This document shows, in pieces, positions 7,424-16,137 of a DNA stretch of 64,000 nucleotides. Source of the stretch: Psychrobacter immobilis. Lineage in GTDB: Bacteria; Pseudomonadota; Gammaproteobacteria; Pseudomonadales; Moraxellaceae. The notes beneath the pieces were generated by a model. It did no database searches and was not told the origin of the DNA. It saw only the letters and a list, made by a program, of their open reading frames with translations. Position numbers and translations under genes: made by a program. The stretch lies in NCBI RefSeq assembly GCF_904846285.1, contig NZ_CAJHAD010000001.1, forward strand, positions 310,001 through 374,000, written 5' to 3'. Position 1 is the first letter of the stretch. The number at the start of each line of letters is the position of its first letter.

Positions 7424-9721
7424 TTAACGATGGCGAATCTCAAAGCTCTGATGAATTGGCTTTTTAACATCAAAATCAAAACCAATGGTTTTTTGGGTGA
7501 TATCAACAACGTCATAGCGCTCAGTTAACTGCTCATCGAGCTCAAAACGGGTAAAGTTGTTGGAGAAATACAAAATACCATCAGCGGTCAAGCGATTCAT
7601 TGCACGATTAATAATGGCAGAGTGGTCACGCTGGACATCAAAGGTACCTTGGAACTTTTTCGAGTTCGAAAAGGTTGGTGGATCGATAAAGATAATATCA
7701 AATTGTTCCGTATTGTCTTTAATCCACTCAAAAATATCAGCCGCGACGAATTGATATTTATTGCCACTGACATTTAAGCCATTTAAGGCAAAGTTCTGCT
7801 TGCCCCAATCGAGATAATTCTGTGATAAATCAACGCTGGTGACTTTTTTCGCGCCAGCTAAAGCCGCATGGACACTTGCCGTACAGGTATAAGCAAATAA
7901 GTTCAGTACGGATTTATTACGACTGTTGTCTTTGATACGGGCGCGCATATTACGGTGATCAATAAACAAACCCGTATCGAGATAATCGGTAAAGTTGACA
8001 TAGAAATACGCGCCATCTTCACGAGCGACATAGAACTTGCCACGCTTTTCCGTATTGCCTTGCTTGCTATATTGGTCATTACCAGACTGACGCGCGCGAG
8101 TTTTGATAAAGATTTGTTCACGGTTAATCCCAAACACTTCACGGATACCCATTAACGCCAAATTAAAGCGTTTTTTCGCCGTTTCAGGTGGAATGGTTTT
8201 TGGTGGTGCGTATTCTTGCACGTGCACATAATCGCCATATAAATCGACCGCTACTTTGAAATCGGGCAAATCCGCATTATAAACGCGTAAATTACTGACA
8301 GTGTCTTTTTTAGCCAGCTTTTTCAGTTTGGCAAGATTCTTTTGCAAACGGTTGATGAAGTCTTGTCCTTCTTCCACTTCAATCTCACGCTTCTCAAAGC
8401 GACTGACCAGGTTACCCGTTTGCCCAGCAATCAAGGTGCCATAGCGGAAATAAACCGTGATAGCACCATTATGACAACGTAAGGTTTTTGGCTCTTTAAT
8501 CGGCAAGATGTCCACTTGTTCTACATTGGCCGCCAAGATTCCGAGCATTGGGTTGATATCACTACCCGCAAAACTGTCTTGTAAAATCAGCCCAATCGCT
8601 TGGTATAAAGGTTTAATCATTTCTTCATCACCCAAACGCTCACCATAAGGCGGGTTAGTGATGATTAAAGGATTGCTCAATCGACCATCATCAGCCAATG
8701 GCTTTAAGATGCTGCTGAGTCGGTCAAGGGCGCGGGTTTCAAGATCAAGTAGTGGTAATAAATCCTGCAAACCTGCGGCAATTAAGTTCTTTTCTGTCGC
8801 CAAAATCGCACCGCTGTCGGCATCGAAGCCTAAAATCAGTGGCAAAGTATCTGGTTGTTCGTTAATAATTTCTAATGCTTCACGAAAACGCATTTGCGCA
8901 TCATCAATCATTTGTTTCCATAACACATCGTCATGATGTTGCCACTCGTAAAAACCAAATTGATTGGCGGCTTTATCGATACCGACGGCATAATCGCAAT
9001 GCATCAGCAATGCTTCAATGATAAAGGTGCCTGAGCCACACATCGGGTCAATTAAGGCATTATAGAAAGGCGCATCACCTTGTTCGTTTTTCTTATGCCA
9101 ACCTGCGCTATAGAGCAACGCCGCTGCTAAATTCTCTTTTAATGGCGCTTCAGTCATGGCCACGCGGTAGCCACGGCGATGCAAACTGGTGCCTGATAAA
9201 TCTAAATACAGCTCAGCTTGCTTGTCATTGACCGTGGCAAACACGGAAAAATCTGGGTTCTTACTATCGACGTTAGGACGGCTGTCATAGATTTCGTTAA
9301 AGGTATCGGCAATCGCATCTTTGATACGCAGCATGGCAAATTGTTGACTGACGGCCACACGTTTATCAACCGATAGACGAATCGCAAACGTTTGCTCTAA
9401 GCTAAATTGTTGCGTCCAATCGACCGATTTTGCCAAACCATAAAGCTGCTCTGCCACATCGTATTCGGCATTGATATTTTTGCGTTTAATCAGCATCAAT
9501 ACCCGCGATGCCACCCGCGACCATAAGCAAATGGTATATAGGTCGCGCAATGTACCGGTGACTGCCAAACGACCGGTACTCTTGATCTCGCTTGCAATAC
9601 CGAAACTGGTCAGCTCAGTTTGTAGCGGTGCCTCAAGCCCATCGGCACAGGTAATAATAAGGTCAAACGACAACTCTGCTGTAGCGGCTGGTAAGGAGTT
9701 GGGCGTGGTTGTTTCGGTCAT
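7424..9721 (-). CDS. rlmL: Bifunctional 23S rRNA methyltransferase RlmKL
   Basis: This fused enzyme of 765 residues makes m2G2445 (RlmL half) and m7G2069 (RlmK half) in 23S rRNA. The N-terminus is a THUMP region. The RlmL catalytic motif NPPYGERLGD lies near residue 360 and the RlmK motif DPPTFSNSKKF near residue 690. It is a little longer than the E. coli enzyme (702 residues). The ATG at 9721 has an AGG 9 nt upstream. The gene stands alone, with a terminator downstream and the peroxiredoxin terminator upstream. Confidence 0.93.
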   Translation of the reverse strand: MTETTTPNSLPAATAELSFDLIITCADGLEAPLQTELTSFGIASEIKSTGRLAVTGTLRDLYTICLWSRVASRVLMLIKRKNINAEYDVAEQLYGLAKSVDWTQQFSLEQTFAIRLSVDKRVAVSQQFAMLRIKDAIADTFNEIYDSRPNVDSKNPDFSVFATVNDKQAELYLDLSGTSLHRRGYRVAMTEAPLKENLAAALLYSAGWHKKNEQGDAPFYNALIDPMCGSGTFIIEALLMHCDYAVGIDKAANQFGFYEWQHHDDVLWKQMIDDAQMRFREALEIINEQPDTLPLILGFDADSGAILATEKNLIAAGLQDLLPLLDLETRALDRLSSILKPLADDGRLSNPLIITNPPYGERLGDEEMIKPLYQAIGLILQDSFAGSDINPMLGILAANVEQVDILPIKEPKTLRCHNGAITVYFRYGTLIAGQTGNLVSRFEKREIEVEEGQDFINRLQKNLAKLKKLAKKDTVSNLRVYNADLPDFKVAVDLYGDYVHVQEYAPPKTIPPETAKKRFNLALMGIREVFGINREQIFIKTRARQSGNDQYSKQGNTEKRGKFYVAREDGAYFYVNFTDYLDTGLFIDHRNMRARIKDNSRNKSVLNLFAYTCTASVHAALAGAKKVTSVDLSQNYLDWGKQNFALNGLNVSGNKYQFVAADIFEWIKDNTEQFDIIFIDPPTFSNSKKFQGTFDVQRDHSAIINRAMNRLTADGILYFSNNFTRFELDEQLTERYDVVDITQKTIGFDFDVKKPIHQSFEIRHR

Positions 9722-10042
9722 ACGGATACCTGTGGGCTAAATTGATAAATATTGATAAATAAAGTACATCATAAAATAAGATGTTTAACCGCTAATTTTA
9801 CCATAATTACGCTATGGATGGTTTAAGTGGCTTTGATTAAAAGATGAGGTTTAAAATTTTGCCTTTAAGGCATTATTAAAAGCATGGCTATCTAGGGTGA
9901 GATTAAAAAAATGGCTCATTATTGGTTTTTAATCTAGAGCATGTCCTCATTTTAAAAATGGTAATAAATATGAGATAAATTGCAGTCAAGCGAGGAAAAA
10001 AAACCGCTCAGTGATAGAGATTCCTGTAAAAAACCATAAAAA

Positions 10043-10078
10043 AACGGCTTAGCCCTTATATTTGAGGACTAAGCCGTT
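10043..10078 (-). terminator. Terminator of the Prx5-like peroxiredoxin gene
   Basis: Arms AACGGCTTAG and CTAAGCCGTT are followed on the minus strand by a U-rich stretch. The 439-nt gap 9722-10160 otherwise holds only AT-rich sequence and presumably the rlmL promoter, which I could not place. Confidence 0.75.
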
Positions 10079-10160
10079 CGACAGTATTCGAGCCTCTATC
10101 GACCCCTGACAATATCAGTCAAGAGCCAATGTACTTAAGTATTGTACTTAAGGAGTGTAA

Positions 10161-10688
10161 TTAAGCATTACTTTTCAAATACGCTAACATGGTATCTGCA
10201 TCTGATACTTCAAACGGGTCTGTTGGGCAGTTGTCGTCAAAACCAGCTTCCTTAAACACTTTTTTGATGGCTTTATTGTCGACAAGCATCGAATAACGCC
10301 ATGAGCGCATACCAAAGCCAAGATTGCTCTTATCAACCAGCATGCCCATTTTACGAGTGAATTCACCATTGCCATCAGGGAGCAAGAAAACGTTTTCACG
10401 GTTTTGCTTTAGACCCCATTGGTACATGACGAATGCATCATTGACAGAAATGCAAACGATTTCATCTATGCCTAACGCCTTAAACTCAGGGTAAAGCGCT
10501 TCATAACGCGGTAGATGGCTGGTCGAACATGTTGGCGTAAAGGCACCTGGTAGTGAGAACACAACCACTTTTTTATTGGCAAATAACTCATCTGTTGTTA
10601 GGTCATACCATGTGAATGGGTTGTCTCCTCCGATAGAGTCATCGCGAACACGAGTTTTGAAAGTCATATCAGGTACATGGGTAATCAT
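10161..10688 (-). CDS. Peroxiredoxin, Prx5/PMP20-like
   Basis: This cytosolic thioredoxin-fold peroxidase has 175 residues. The peroxidatic Cys lies in [14 protein letters not shown] near residue 54, the PxxxTxxC pattern of the Prx5 group. One other Cys in the C-terminal region (DDNCPTDP) could act as a resolving residue. It reduces hydrogen peroxide and organic peroxides with thiol donors. It lacks a fused glutaredoxin domain. It is monocistronic and next to the MscS gene. Confidence 0.87.
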   Translation of the reverse strand: MITHVPDMTFKTRVRDDSIGGDNPFTWYDLTTDELFANKKVVVFSLPGAFTPTCSTSHLPRYEALYPEFKALGIDEIVCISVNDAFVMYQWGLKQNRENVFLLPDGNGEFTRKMGMLVDKSNLGFGMRSWRYSMLVDNKAIKKVFKEAGFDDNCPTDPFEVSDADTMLAYLKSNA

Positions 10689-10946
10689 TATTTACTCCGA
10701 TTTAGGTTATTGTGTTTTTGTTTTAAAAATGCTGCATTTATATAATAATGGTTATAGCAATCCATAAGCAAATCTGTAAGGGTATATTCGCGATATAAGC
10801 TATCAAAATATATGAGCTTTTTTTAGACCTTACAAGCTACGTTAGCTGCTTTGCTCATATCCTAGAGAGCTATGTTTGAAGTAGTCTCTGTCGTTTAAGG
10901 CTTTTAAACTTACTTCTCTAGATTAGGAACACGCTTTAATAAAACG

Positions 10947-12155
10947 TTATTTATCATCCTTTTTTAACGATACTTCTTCTGTTTTTAACGATACCTCTTC
11001 TGTAACCAACTGGGTAGTAGTGGCAAAGGGTTTGGTGGCAATAGGATAATCGACATCTTTTGGCATCAGCAGGCGCATATGCGGGTAGGGCGTGGAGATG
11101 TTTGCCGCATCAAAGGCACTTTTTATATGCTCTCGTAAGCCTTCTTTAATTTTCGGCATACGCGCCACCGCCGCAGGCTTGACCCAAAAACGCACGATAA
11201 AAAATACACCATATTCGCCAATTTCGTCGATGGTCGCTGACGTTTCAGGGCGCTTTAGCACCACTTCGCTATCAGCCAATACCTGCAAAATCACTTCGCG
11301 CGCTTTCTCGATATCATCTTCAAAAGCAATACGCATACGAATATCAAAGCGTATAAAGTTTTTTGAGGTTAAATTGGTGACCACAGAGGATGCAACGTTT
11401 GAGTTAGGAATAATAACGGTGATATTGTCGCGGGTTAAGACATGGGTCGTCCGTAAAGCGATAACCACGACGCGCCCTTCATTATCATTAATATTGACCC
11501 AGTCGCCCACTTGAAACGATTGCTCAAGCAAGATAGTAATGCCAGCTATAAAGTTGGCAAGCGTAGATTGAGCAGCAAAGCCGACCGCCAAACCAGCGAT
11601 ACCCAAACCTGCTACCAATGAAACGATATCGAAGCCAAATTGTGCCATGACGCTGGCAAGTCCTAAGACCAATAACAGCACAGATAAAATATTTTTAAGC
11701 AGCTGCTCAATAGAAGCGTTCAGACCATAATGCTGCAGGACTTTATGAATAATTCGCCCTGATGATGTCCACAGCACATAATAAATACCCGCCCAAGTGC
11801 TGGCTTTGGCAGTAGCTTTGACCGTCTCCGGCTCAAAATTTAGCTGGCTCATGATAGCTATCAAGCTGGTCACAATCCAAATATAGCGCAGCACTGAGCG
11901 AACAATTTTAGACCGGCGTTCATTTAGGCGGATTCTGGTTTTGCTTTTTTTGACAATATAAATCGCAAGCCAATAAAAAAACCCCAATACCGCCAGCAGT
12001 ATGAGGATTTTGATACCCGTACTCACCAATTCTACCGATTTAGCTGACCAATCTAAAGAGTCTTCATCTATGGTGCCGCCAATAGCAAGGTATAGGCTAG
12101 TATGTAGGTCGCGAACAATCTCTTGAAAGAAGTCAGTAATACTAGCGATTGCCAT
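10947..12155 (-). CDS. Small-conductance mechanosensitive channel, MscS family
   Basis: This inner-membrane channel has 402 residues, with an extra N-terminal membrane part compared with E. coli MscS (286 residues). The pore helix is Gly/Ala-rich (VAGLGIAGLAVGFAAQSTLANF) and is followed by the beta domain (FQVGDWV) and a cytoplasmic vestibule. The C-terminal tail contains two near-identical copies of TEEVSLK. It releases solutes on osmotic downshock. ATGs lie at 12167 and 12155. A GGAT stands 6 nt before the second and nothing useful before the first, so I prefer 12155. The family is clear; the exact paralogue type is not. Confidence 0.85.
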   Translation of the reverse strand: MAIASITDFFQEIVRDLHTSLYLAIGGTIDEDSLDWSAKSVELVSTGIKILILLAVLGFFYWLAIYIVKKSKTRIRLNERRSKIVRSVLRYIWIVTSLIAIMSQLNFEPETVKATAKASTWAGIYYVLWTSSGRIIHKVLQHYGLNASIEQLLKNILSVLLLVLGLASVMAQFGFDIVSLVAGLGIAGLAVGFAAQSTLANFIAGITILLEQSFQVGDWVNINDNEGRVVVIALRTTHVLTRDNITVIIPNSNVASSVVTNLTSKNFIRFDIRMRIAFEDDIEKAREVILQVLADSEVVLKRPETSATIDEIGEYGVFFIVRFWVKPAAVARMPKIKEGLREHIKSAFDAANISTPYPHMRLLMPKDVDYPIATKPFATTTQLVTEEVSLKTEEVSLKKDDK

Positions 12156-12246
12156 TATTTTATCCATGCAAAGTTTAGGGCTAAATAAGATGGGTAATAA
12201 AAAATCTGCTTGTAAATTAACTTAAAGCACTCAGCCAAACAGATGT

Positions 12247-13758
12247 TTAAAAATTACCCTCTTGGGTATCATGCGATTGATAAGGTATCTTCATCAGTCG
12301 CTGCACGTCACGTAATGCGGTACGCAAGCCTTCTAATATCGTCGGATGATAAAAAGGCGTATCAAGCATGTCTTTGATACTCATATCATTGGTAATCGCC
12401 ATGGCCAATATATGCCCGATATACTCAGCATCTGGGCCAACCATGCTTGCACCCAAGATTCTATCTGTCTTTTTGCAACCATAAATATGCAATAAACCGC
12501 AGTTGACACCCATCACGCGGCTGCGTCCTTGATTGTCAAAGCTCACACTTCCGATGACATGTTCAAGTTCTGAGTCTGCTTGGATCTCAGGTAGCGACAT
12601 GCCGACATTAACGATTTGCGGTGAGCAAAATACGATAGAAAATGGCGTAGCAGGCGGACGGATATGAGCATCTTGGTTATTTTCACAAACCATGCTACCC
12701 GCGCTAAAACCTTCATCACTGGCAACATGTAATAAAGGGAGATTGGCATTGGCATCACCAACGATATAGACTTCTAAATCACCGATTTTACCGGTTTTTT
12801 TATCAAGCTGTTTTGGGCGATTTTTATCATCAAGCTCAACGCCTAGGTTTTCAATGCCAAGTGCATCGATATTATTGCGGCGACCGGTGGCGACCAAAAC
12901 GTACTGACCTTGCCATTGCTGCGTTTGACCGGCGCTATCTTCATAATCAATAAAGGCAACTGAGCCTTCATTTGAGTCTTTATTATCTGCATCTACTTGA
13001 GTGCCAACGTCGGTAATGTTACTACCCAAATGTATGGTCAACTCACGACCTAAGCAATCAATGGCTTTATTGCTAATGTCATCGTCTTTTAGACCCGCCA
13101 CGCGTTTGACACGATTAAATAAAGTAACGTCGACGCCTAAACGAGTAAAGGCTTGCGCAAGCTCTAAGCCGATGGCGCCTGCACCAACCACAGCCAATGA
13201 CTTTGGTAAATCGGGTAGCTCAAAGACGCTATCGGAGGTAAGTAAGGTATCACCAAGCTTATCAGCCCAACCATCTGGGATAAAGGTTGAGCTGCCAGTG
13301 GCAACAATGATTTTATCCGCTTCGATCAGCTCGTCATTGACCTCAATCAAGCCTTGTTTATTGATATACGCGCGACCGGCTATTTTTGTCTCTGCAGGCC
13401 AACTCTCTACTTGCTCCTCAACATAGCTGGCAAAATGATCACGCTCTGCGCGTACGCGCTCCATGACTTGTTTACCATCTATTTGCGCGCTGGCATGCAC
13501 ACCAAACTCGCCAGAATGATTGGCATCGTGGGCTCGGTCAGCGGCGGCAATCAGGAGCTTGCTTGGCATACAACCGACGGCGATACAGGTAGTCGTCCAA
13601 AATCCATCGTTAATAATCAGGACGTCGTCTTTTAATTTTCTGGCTTGGCGAAAGGCGTTTTGGCCGGCAGTACCGGCGCCAATGACTGCAACCGATACAT
13701 TGCGTGTCACTTTTTTACTGTTGCTATTATCAGCAGCGCTATCAGGCTGTTTATTCAT
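12247..13758 (-). CDS. Dihydrolipoamide-dehydrogenase-like pyridine nucleotide-disulfide oxidoreductase
   Basis: This FAD-dependent enzyme has 503 residues. It has an N-terminal GAGTAGQNA dinucleotide fold, the redox-active pair in CIAVGC near residues 57-62, a second nucleotide fold GAGAIGLELAQ near residue 190, and a C-terminal dimer domain with the catalytic His-Glu pair in HPTILEGL. It is annotated as dihydrolipoyl dehydrogenase in relatives. It stands alone, not beside E1 or E2 genes, and its active-site frame differs from the usual GGTCxNVGCIPSK, so its substrate may not be lipoamide of the main dehydrogenase complexes. No strong Shine-Dalgarno is visible. Confidence 0.8.
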   Translation of the reverse strand: MNKQPDSAADNSNSKKVTRNVSVAVIGAGTAGQNAFRQARKLKDDVLIINDGFWTTTCIAVGCMPSKLLIAAADRAHDANHSGEFGVHASAQIDGKQVMERVRAERDHFASYVEEQVESWPAETKIAGRAYINKQGLIEVNDELIEADKIIVATGSSTFIPDGWADKLGDTLLTSDSVFELPDLPKSLAVVGAGAIGLELAQAFTRLGVDVTLFNRVKRVAGLKDDDISNKAIDCLGRELTIHLGSNITDVGTQVDADNKDSNEGSVAFIDYEDSAGQTQQWQGQYVLVATGRRNNIDALGIENLGVELDDKNRPKQLDKKTGKIGDLEVYIVGDANANLPLLHVASDEGFSAGSMVCENNQDAHIRPPATPFSIVFCSPQIVNVGMSLPEIQADSELEHVIGSVSFDNQGRSRVMGVNCGLLHIYGCKKTDRILGASMVGPDAEYIGHILAMAITNDMSIKDMLDTPFYHPTILEGLRTALRDVQRLMKIPYQSHDTQEGNF

Positions 13759-13830
13759 ATTATTCTCAAATAAGGAGGATTTTATCGTAGAGGATAGATT
13801 TTAAAAATTATCAAAAAAACATTAATAAAA

Positions 13831-14328
13831 CTAGGTTGCTAGCGTCGTAAGTAAACGATCAGTATAGCCTGCTGCTCTCAGATTGCGCTGCGCATGGGTA
13901 AGGGTGCCATTTTTATCAAAGACAAAGGCAGAACGTACAAGACCTAAGCTGATTTTGCCATACATGTTTTTTTCTTTAATAACATCGAAGTATTGGCACA
14001 ATTTCTCGTCATTATCACTAATAAGTGGAATATGCAGATTGTGCTTGGCGATGAATTTTTCGTGAGATTCAACGCTATCGCGCGAGACACCGATGATATC
14101 GTAGCCCAATTCATCAAATTCATTAAGCCGCGCGGTAAGATCTGTCGCTTGGGTTGTACAGCCTGGAGTATTGTCTTTGGGATAAAAATAGAGAATCAGT
14201 CCTTTATCGGTATGAGTAACCAGCTCTTTTAGGCTGATATCGTCATGAATAAAGTTGCCGTCAAGCTCGCGTACGATGGTGACTGGAAAATCGGGTAGGG
14301 CAATAGTCTCGGTAGTCGGCTTGGCCAT
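13831..14328 (-). CDS. bcp: Peroxiredoxin, BCP/PrxQ family
   Basis: This is a 165-residue thioredoxin-fold peroxidase. The peroxidatic Cys lies in PKDNTPGCTTQ near residue 57. The second Cys five residues later, found in E. coli BCP, is missing. Another Cys (EKLCQYF) lies further on and could be the resolving one, otherwise it is a 1-Cys enzyme. An AAGGA box lies 6 nt before the ATG. It is the last chromosomal gene before the integrated element, whose left end lies 115 nt upstream of the start, so its promoter region was kept or rebuilt by integration. Confidence 0.85.
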   Translation of the reverse strand: MAKPTTETIALPDFPVTIVRELDGNFIHDDISLKELVTHTDKGLILYFYPKDNTPGCTTQATDLTARLNEFDELGYDIIGVSRDSVESHEKFIAKHNLHIPLISDNDEKLCQYFDVIKEKNMYGKISLGLVRSAFVFDKNGTLTHAQRNLRAAGYTDRLLTTLAT

Positions 14329-14442
14329 TATAAAATCCTTATTAGTTTCGCTTATGCGTATATTATGCTCAGTGGTCTTATTATAGGCAGATTCATCGCA
14401 ATAACTAGCCAGTTTTACACTTCACTTATTCATTCGCAACAA

Positions 14443-14468
14443 AAAAGACTGGCAATGACCAGTCTTTT
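14443..14468. repeat. attL: left 26-bp direct repeat, also a hairpin
   Basis: Arms AAAAGACTGG and CCAGTCTTTT flank the loop CAATGA. The same 26 bases recur at 22719-22744. No tRNA gene is present; the site is a terminator-like palindrome. In the left copy the A and T runs extend two bases further on each side. Confidence 0.85.
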
Positions 14469-14611
14469 TTAATGTTATCAGTTACCACTTCAACAAATAA
14501 GAGATTATAAAAATACTGCCATAACCCCTATAAAACCTTGATATACATTGGATTTGGCTATATCATAGCTAACAACGTGCAACATTATGCCACGATATAA
14601 AGCATTTAAAA

Positions 14612-14665
14612 TGGCTACCAAGGTGGCTACCAGTATTAGCAAAATGGCTACCAAATTGGCTACTA
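14612..14665 (+). repeat. Paired TGGCTACCA repeats, candidate integrase arm sites
   Basis: Copies of TGGCTACCA begin at 14612, 14624, 14645 and 14657; the last reads TGGCTACTA. Starts are 12 bp apart within each pair and the two pairs are 33 bp apart. They lie between attL and the integrase start. The same 12-bp-spaced pair recurs near attR (22645 and 22657), which suggests protein-binding arms for Int or an excision factor. They may also regulate int. Confidence 0.6.
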
Positions 14666-14683
14666 TGAAAGGGGCAAGCAGAT

Positions 14684-16009
14684 ATGACCAAGAAAGCGAT
14701 TAAATTAGACTCGCAAATTCAAAAGTCTATTAAAGACACTATCCAAGCTGGCAAGGTTGTTAGTTACCCCATCGCTGGTTATAAAGGCTTAGAAGTACGG
14801 ATAAGACCACATAAGAACGGCCTAGATGCTGCAGTAGATTTTAGACATAGATATACCCACCCAATAACAAGCAAACGCCCTTACATGACGCTAGGACAAT
14901 ACCCAGCCTTAAGCCTTGCTGATGCTAAAGATATGTATAGAAATAACATGACATTGCTAGCTAAGGACATAGACCCCTTAGAGCATAAAGAAATGGAAAA
15001 GCAAAACGAGCTATTAGATAGGCTCAATACGCTGGATCACTTTATAAATGAATGGCAGACACTACAGGACAGTAAAAACTTAAGCCCTAAGACACTATAT
15101 AACAATGAAATATTATTAAAGCCTATCAAAAAACACTTAGGACATATAAGGGTTACAGAAATAGCACCCAGTATGGTTATAAAATTCATAACTGACATAC
15201 AAAAGACAAGCCCCGTTAAAGGCCTACAAGTCAAAATTTTGTTAAAAAGTATTCTACAGTTAGCTAAAAAGCATAGAGTTATTGAGTACAACCCAGCCAG
15301 CGACTTGCAAGGCACTCTTAAAACTCACAAGCCTAAACACTACCCATCATTAACAGACCCCAAAGAATTTGCCGAACTGCTAAAAGACATTGACCAGCTA
15401 GACGATACAAGCCAGCTATATAACAAGCATGTATTGCAGCTATTGGCCCTTACATTTGTTCGAGTTGGTGACGCTTGCATGATGAAATGGGGGGATATTA
15501 AATGGCTAAAAAGACAATGGGAATTTAAGCCGCAAAAATCAGGGACTAGGGCCGACATGGTGGAAAATATTGTTATACCATTAGCACCGCAAGCCATAGC
15601 CATATTAGAGCAGATGCAACCGCTAACAGGTGATAGCGACTATGTATTTCATAATCCAAGGCGTATAAAAGAGCCTTACCATCATACGCAAGAAATTAAT
15701 AAAGTATTGAATAGTGATTTAATGAATAATGGCAAAAGCTATAAGGACATTCATAGCCCACACGGGTTTAGGAGTGCAGCAAAAACCATGCTAATGGAGC
15801 GGCTAGGTTACGATGAACTGATAACCGAATTGGCACTAGGTCACCGCATGCTTAACGCTTATGGCACTGCATACAATCGCATGACAGGCTTAGAGCAAAG
15901 AGCCGAAATGATGACAGCATGGGCCAACTACCTAGACGCTATCAAGGCTGGTAAGTTTGATAATGTTATTCATGCAGATTTTAAACAAAAAGCACAAAAG
16001 CAGGGGTAA
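14684..16009 (+). CDS. int: Tyrosine recombinase, P4-type integrase
   Basis: This 441-residue site-specific recombinase should catalyse integration and excision of the element. The N-terminal ~100 residues form a DUF4102-type arm-binding domain (GLEVRIRP, YMTLGQYPALSLADA). A core-binding helical domain covers about 110-210. The catalytic set is visible: R260 in FVRVGDA, H360 and R363 in SPHGFRS, H387 in LGH and Y397 in TAYNR. The spacing is that of intact P4-like integrases, so it looks active. An AAAGGGG box precedes the ATG. It lies just inside attL and reads into the element. Confidence 0.93.
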   Translation: MTKKAIKLDSQIQKSIKDTIQAGKVVSYPIAGYKGLEVRIRPHKNGLDAAVDFRHRYTHPITSKRPYMTLGQYPALSLADAKDMYRNNMTLLAKDIDPLEHKEMEKQNELLDRLNTLDHFINEWQTLQDSKNLSPKTLYNNEILLKPIKKHLGHIRVTEIAPSMVIKFITDIQKTSPVKGLQVKILLKSILQLAKKHRVIEYNPASDLQGTLKTHKPKHYPSLTDPKEFAELLKDIDQLDDTSQLYNKHVLQLLALTFVRVGDACMMKWGDIKWLKRQWEFKPQKSGTRADMVENIVIPLAPQAIAILEQMQPLTGDSDYVFHNPRRIKEPYHHTQEINKVLNSDLMNNGKSYKDIHSPHGFRSAAKTMLMERLGYDELITELALGHRMLNAYGTAYNRMTGLEQRAEMMTAWANYLDAIKAGKFDNVIHADFKQKAQKQG

Positions 16010-16031
16010 AACACTACTGCTACAATGACCA

Positions 16032-16095
16032 TGCAAGGCTAGGATTAATTACCCGAACGCCAGCCATTTCATGCCTTAGGCTGGCATGCCTTGCA
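16032..16095 (+). promoter_or_regulatory. Nested inverted repeats in the leader of the next gene
   Basis: Outer arms TGCAAGGC (16032-16039) and GCCTTGCA (16088-16095) enclose inner arms GCCAGCC (16059-16065) and GGCTGGC (16079-16085). The 13-nt inner loop contains TCATGCCTTA (16069-16078), fully complementary to TAAGGCATGA (16126-16135), the Shine-Dalgarno and first ATG of the following gene. The structure is visible in sequence; a regulatory role is inference. Confidence 0.45.
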
Positions 16096-16137
16096 CCTAT
16101 TTTTAACTAAGGTATGAATAACAAGTAAGGCATGATT

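Noticed and set aside
14443..14468. tRNA or tmRNA end at the att site
   Set aside because: The repeat and its flanks do not fold as a tRNA 3' half; it is a simple terminator hairpin.
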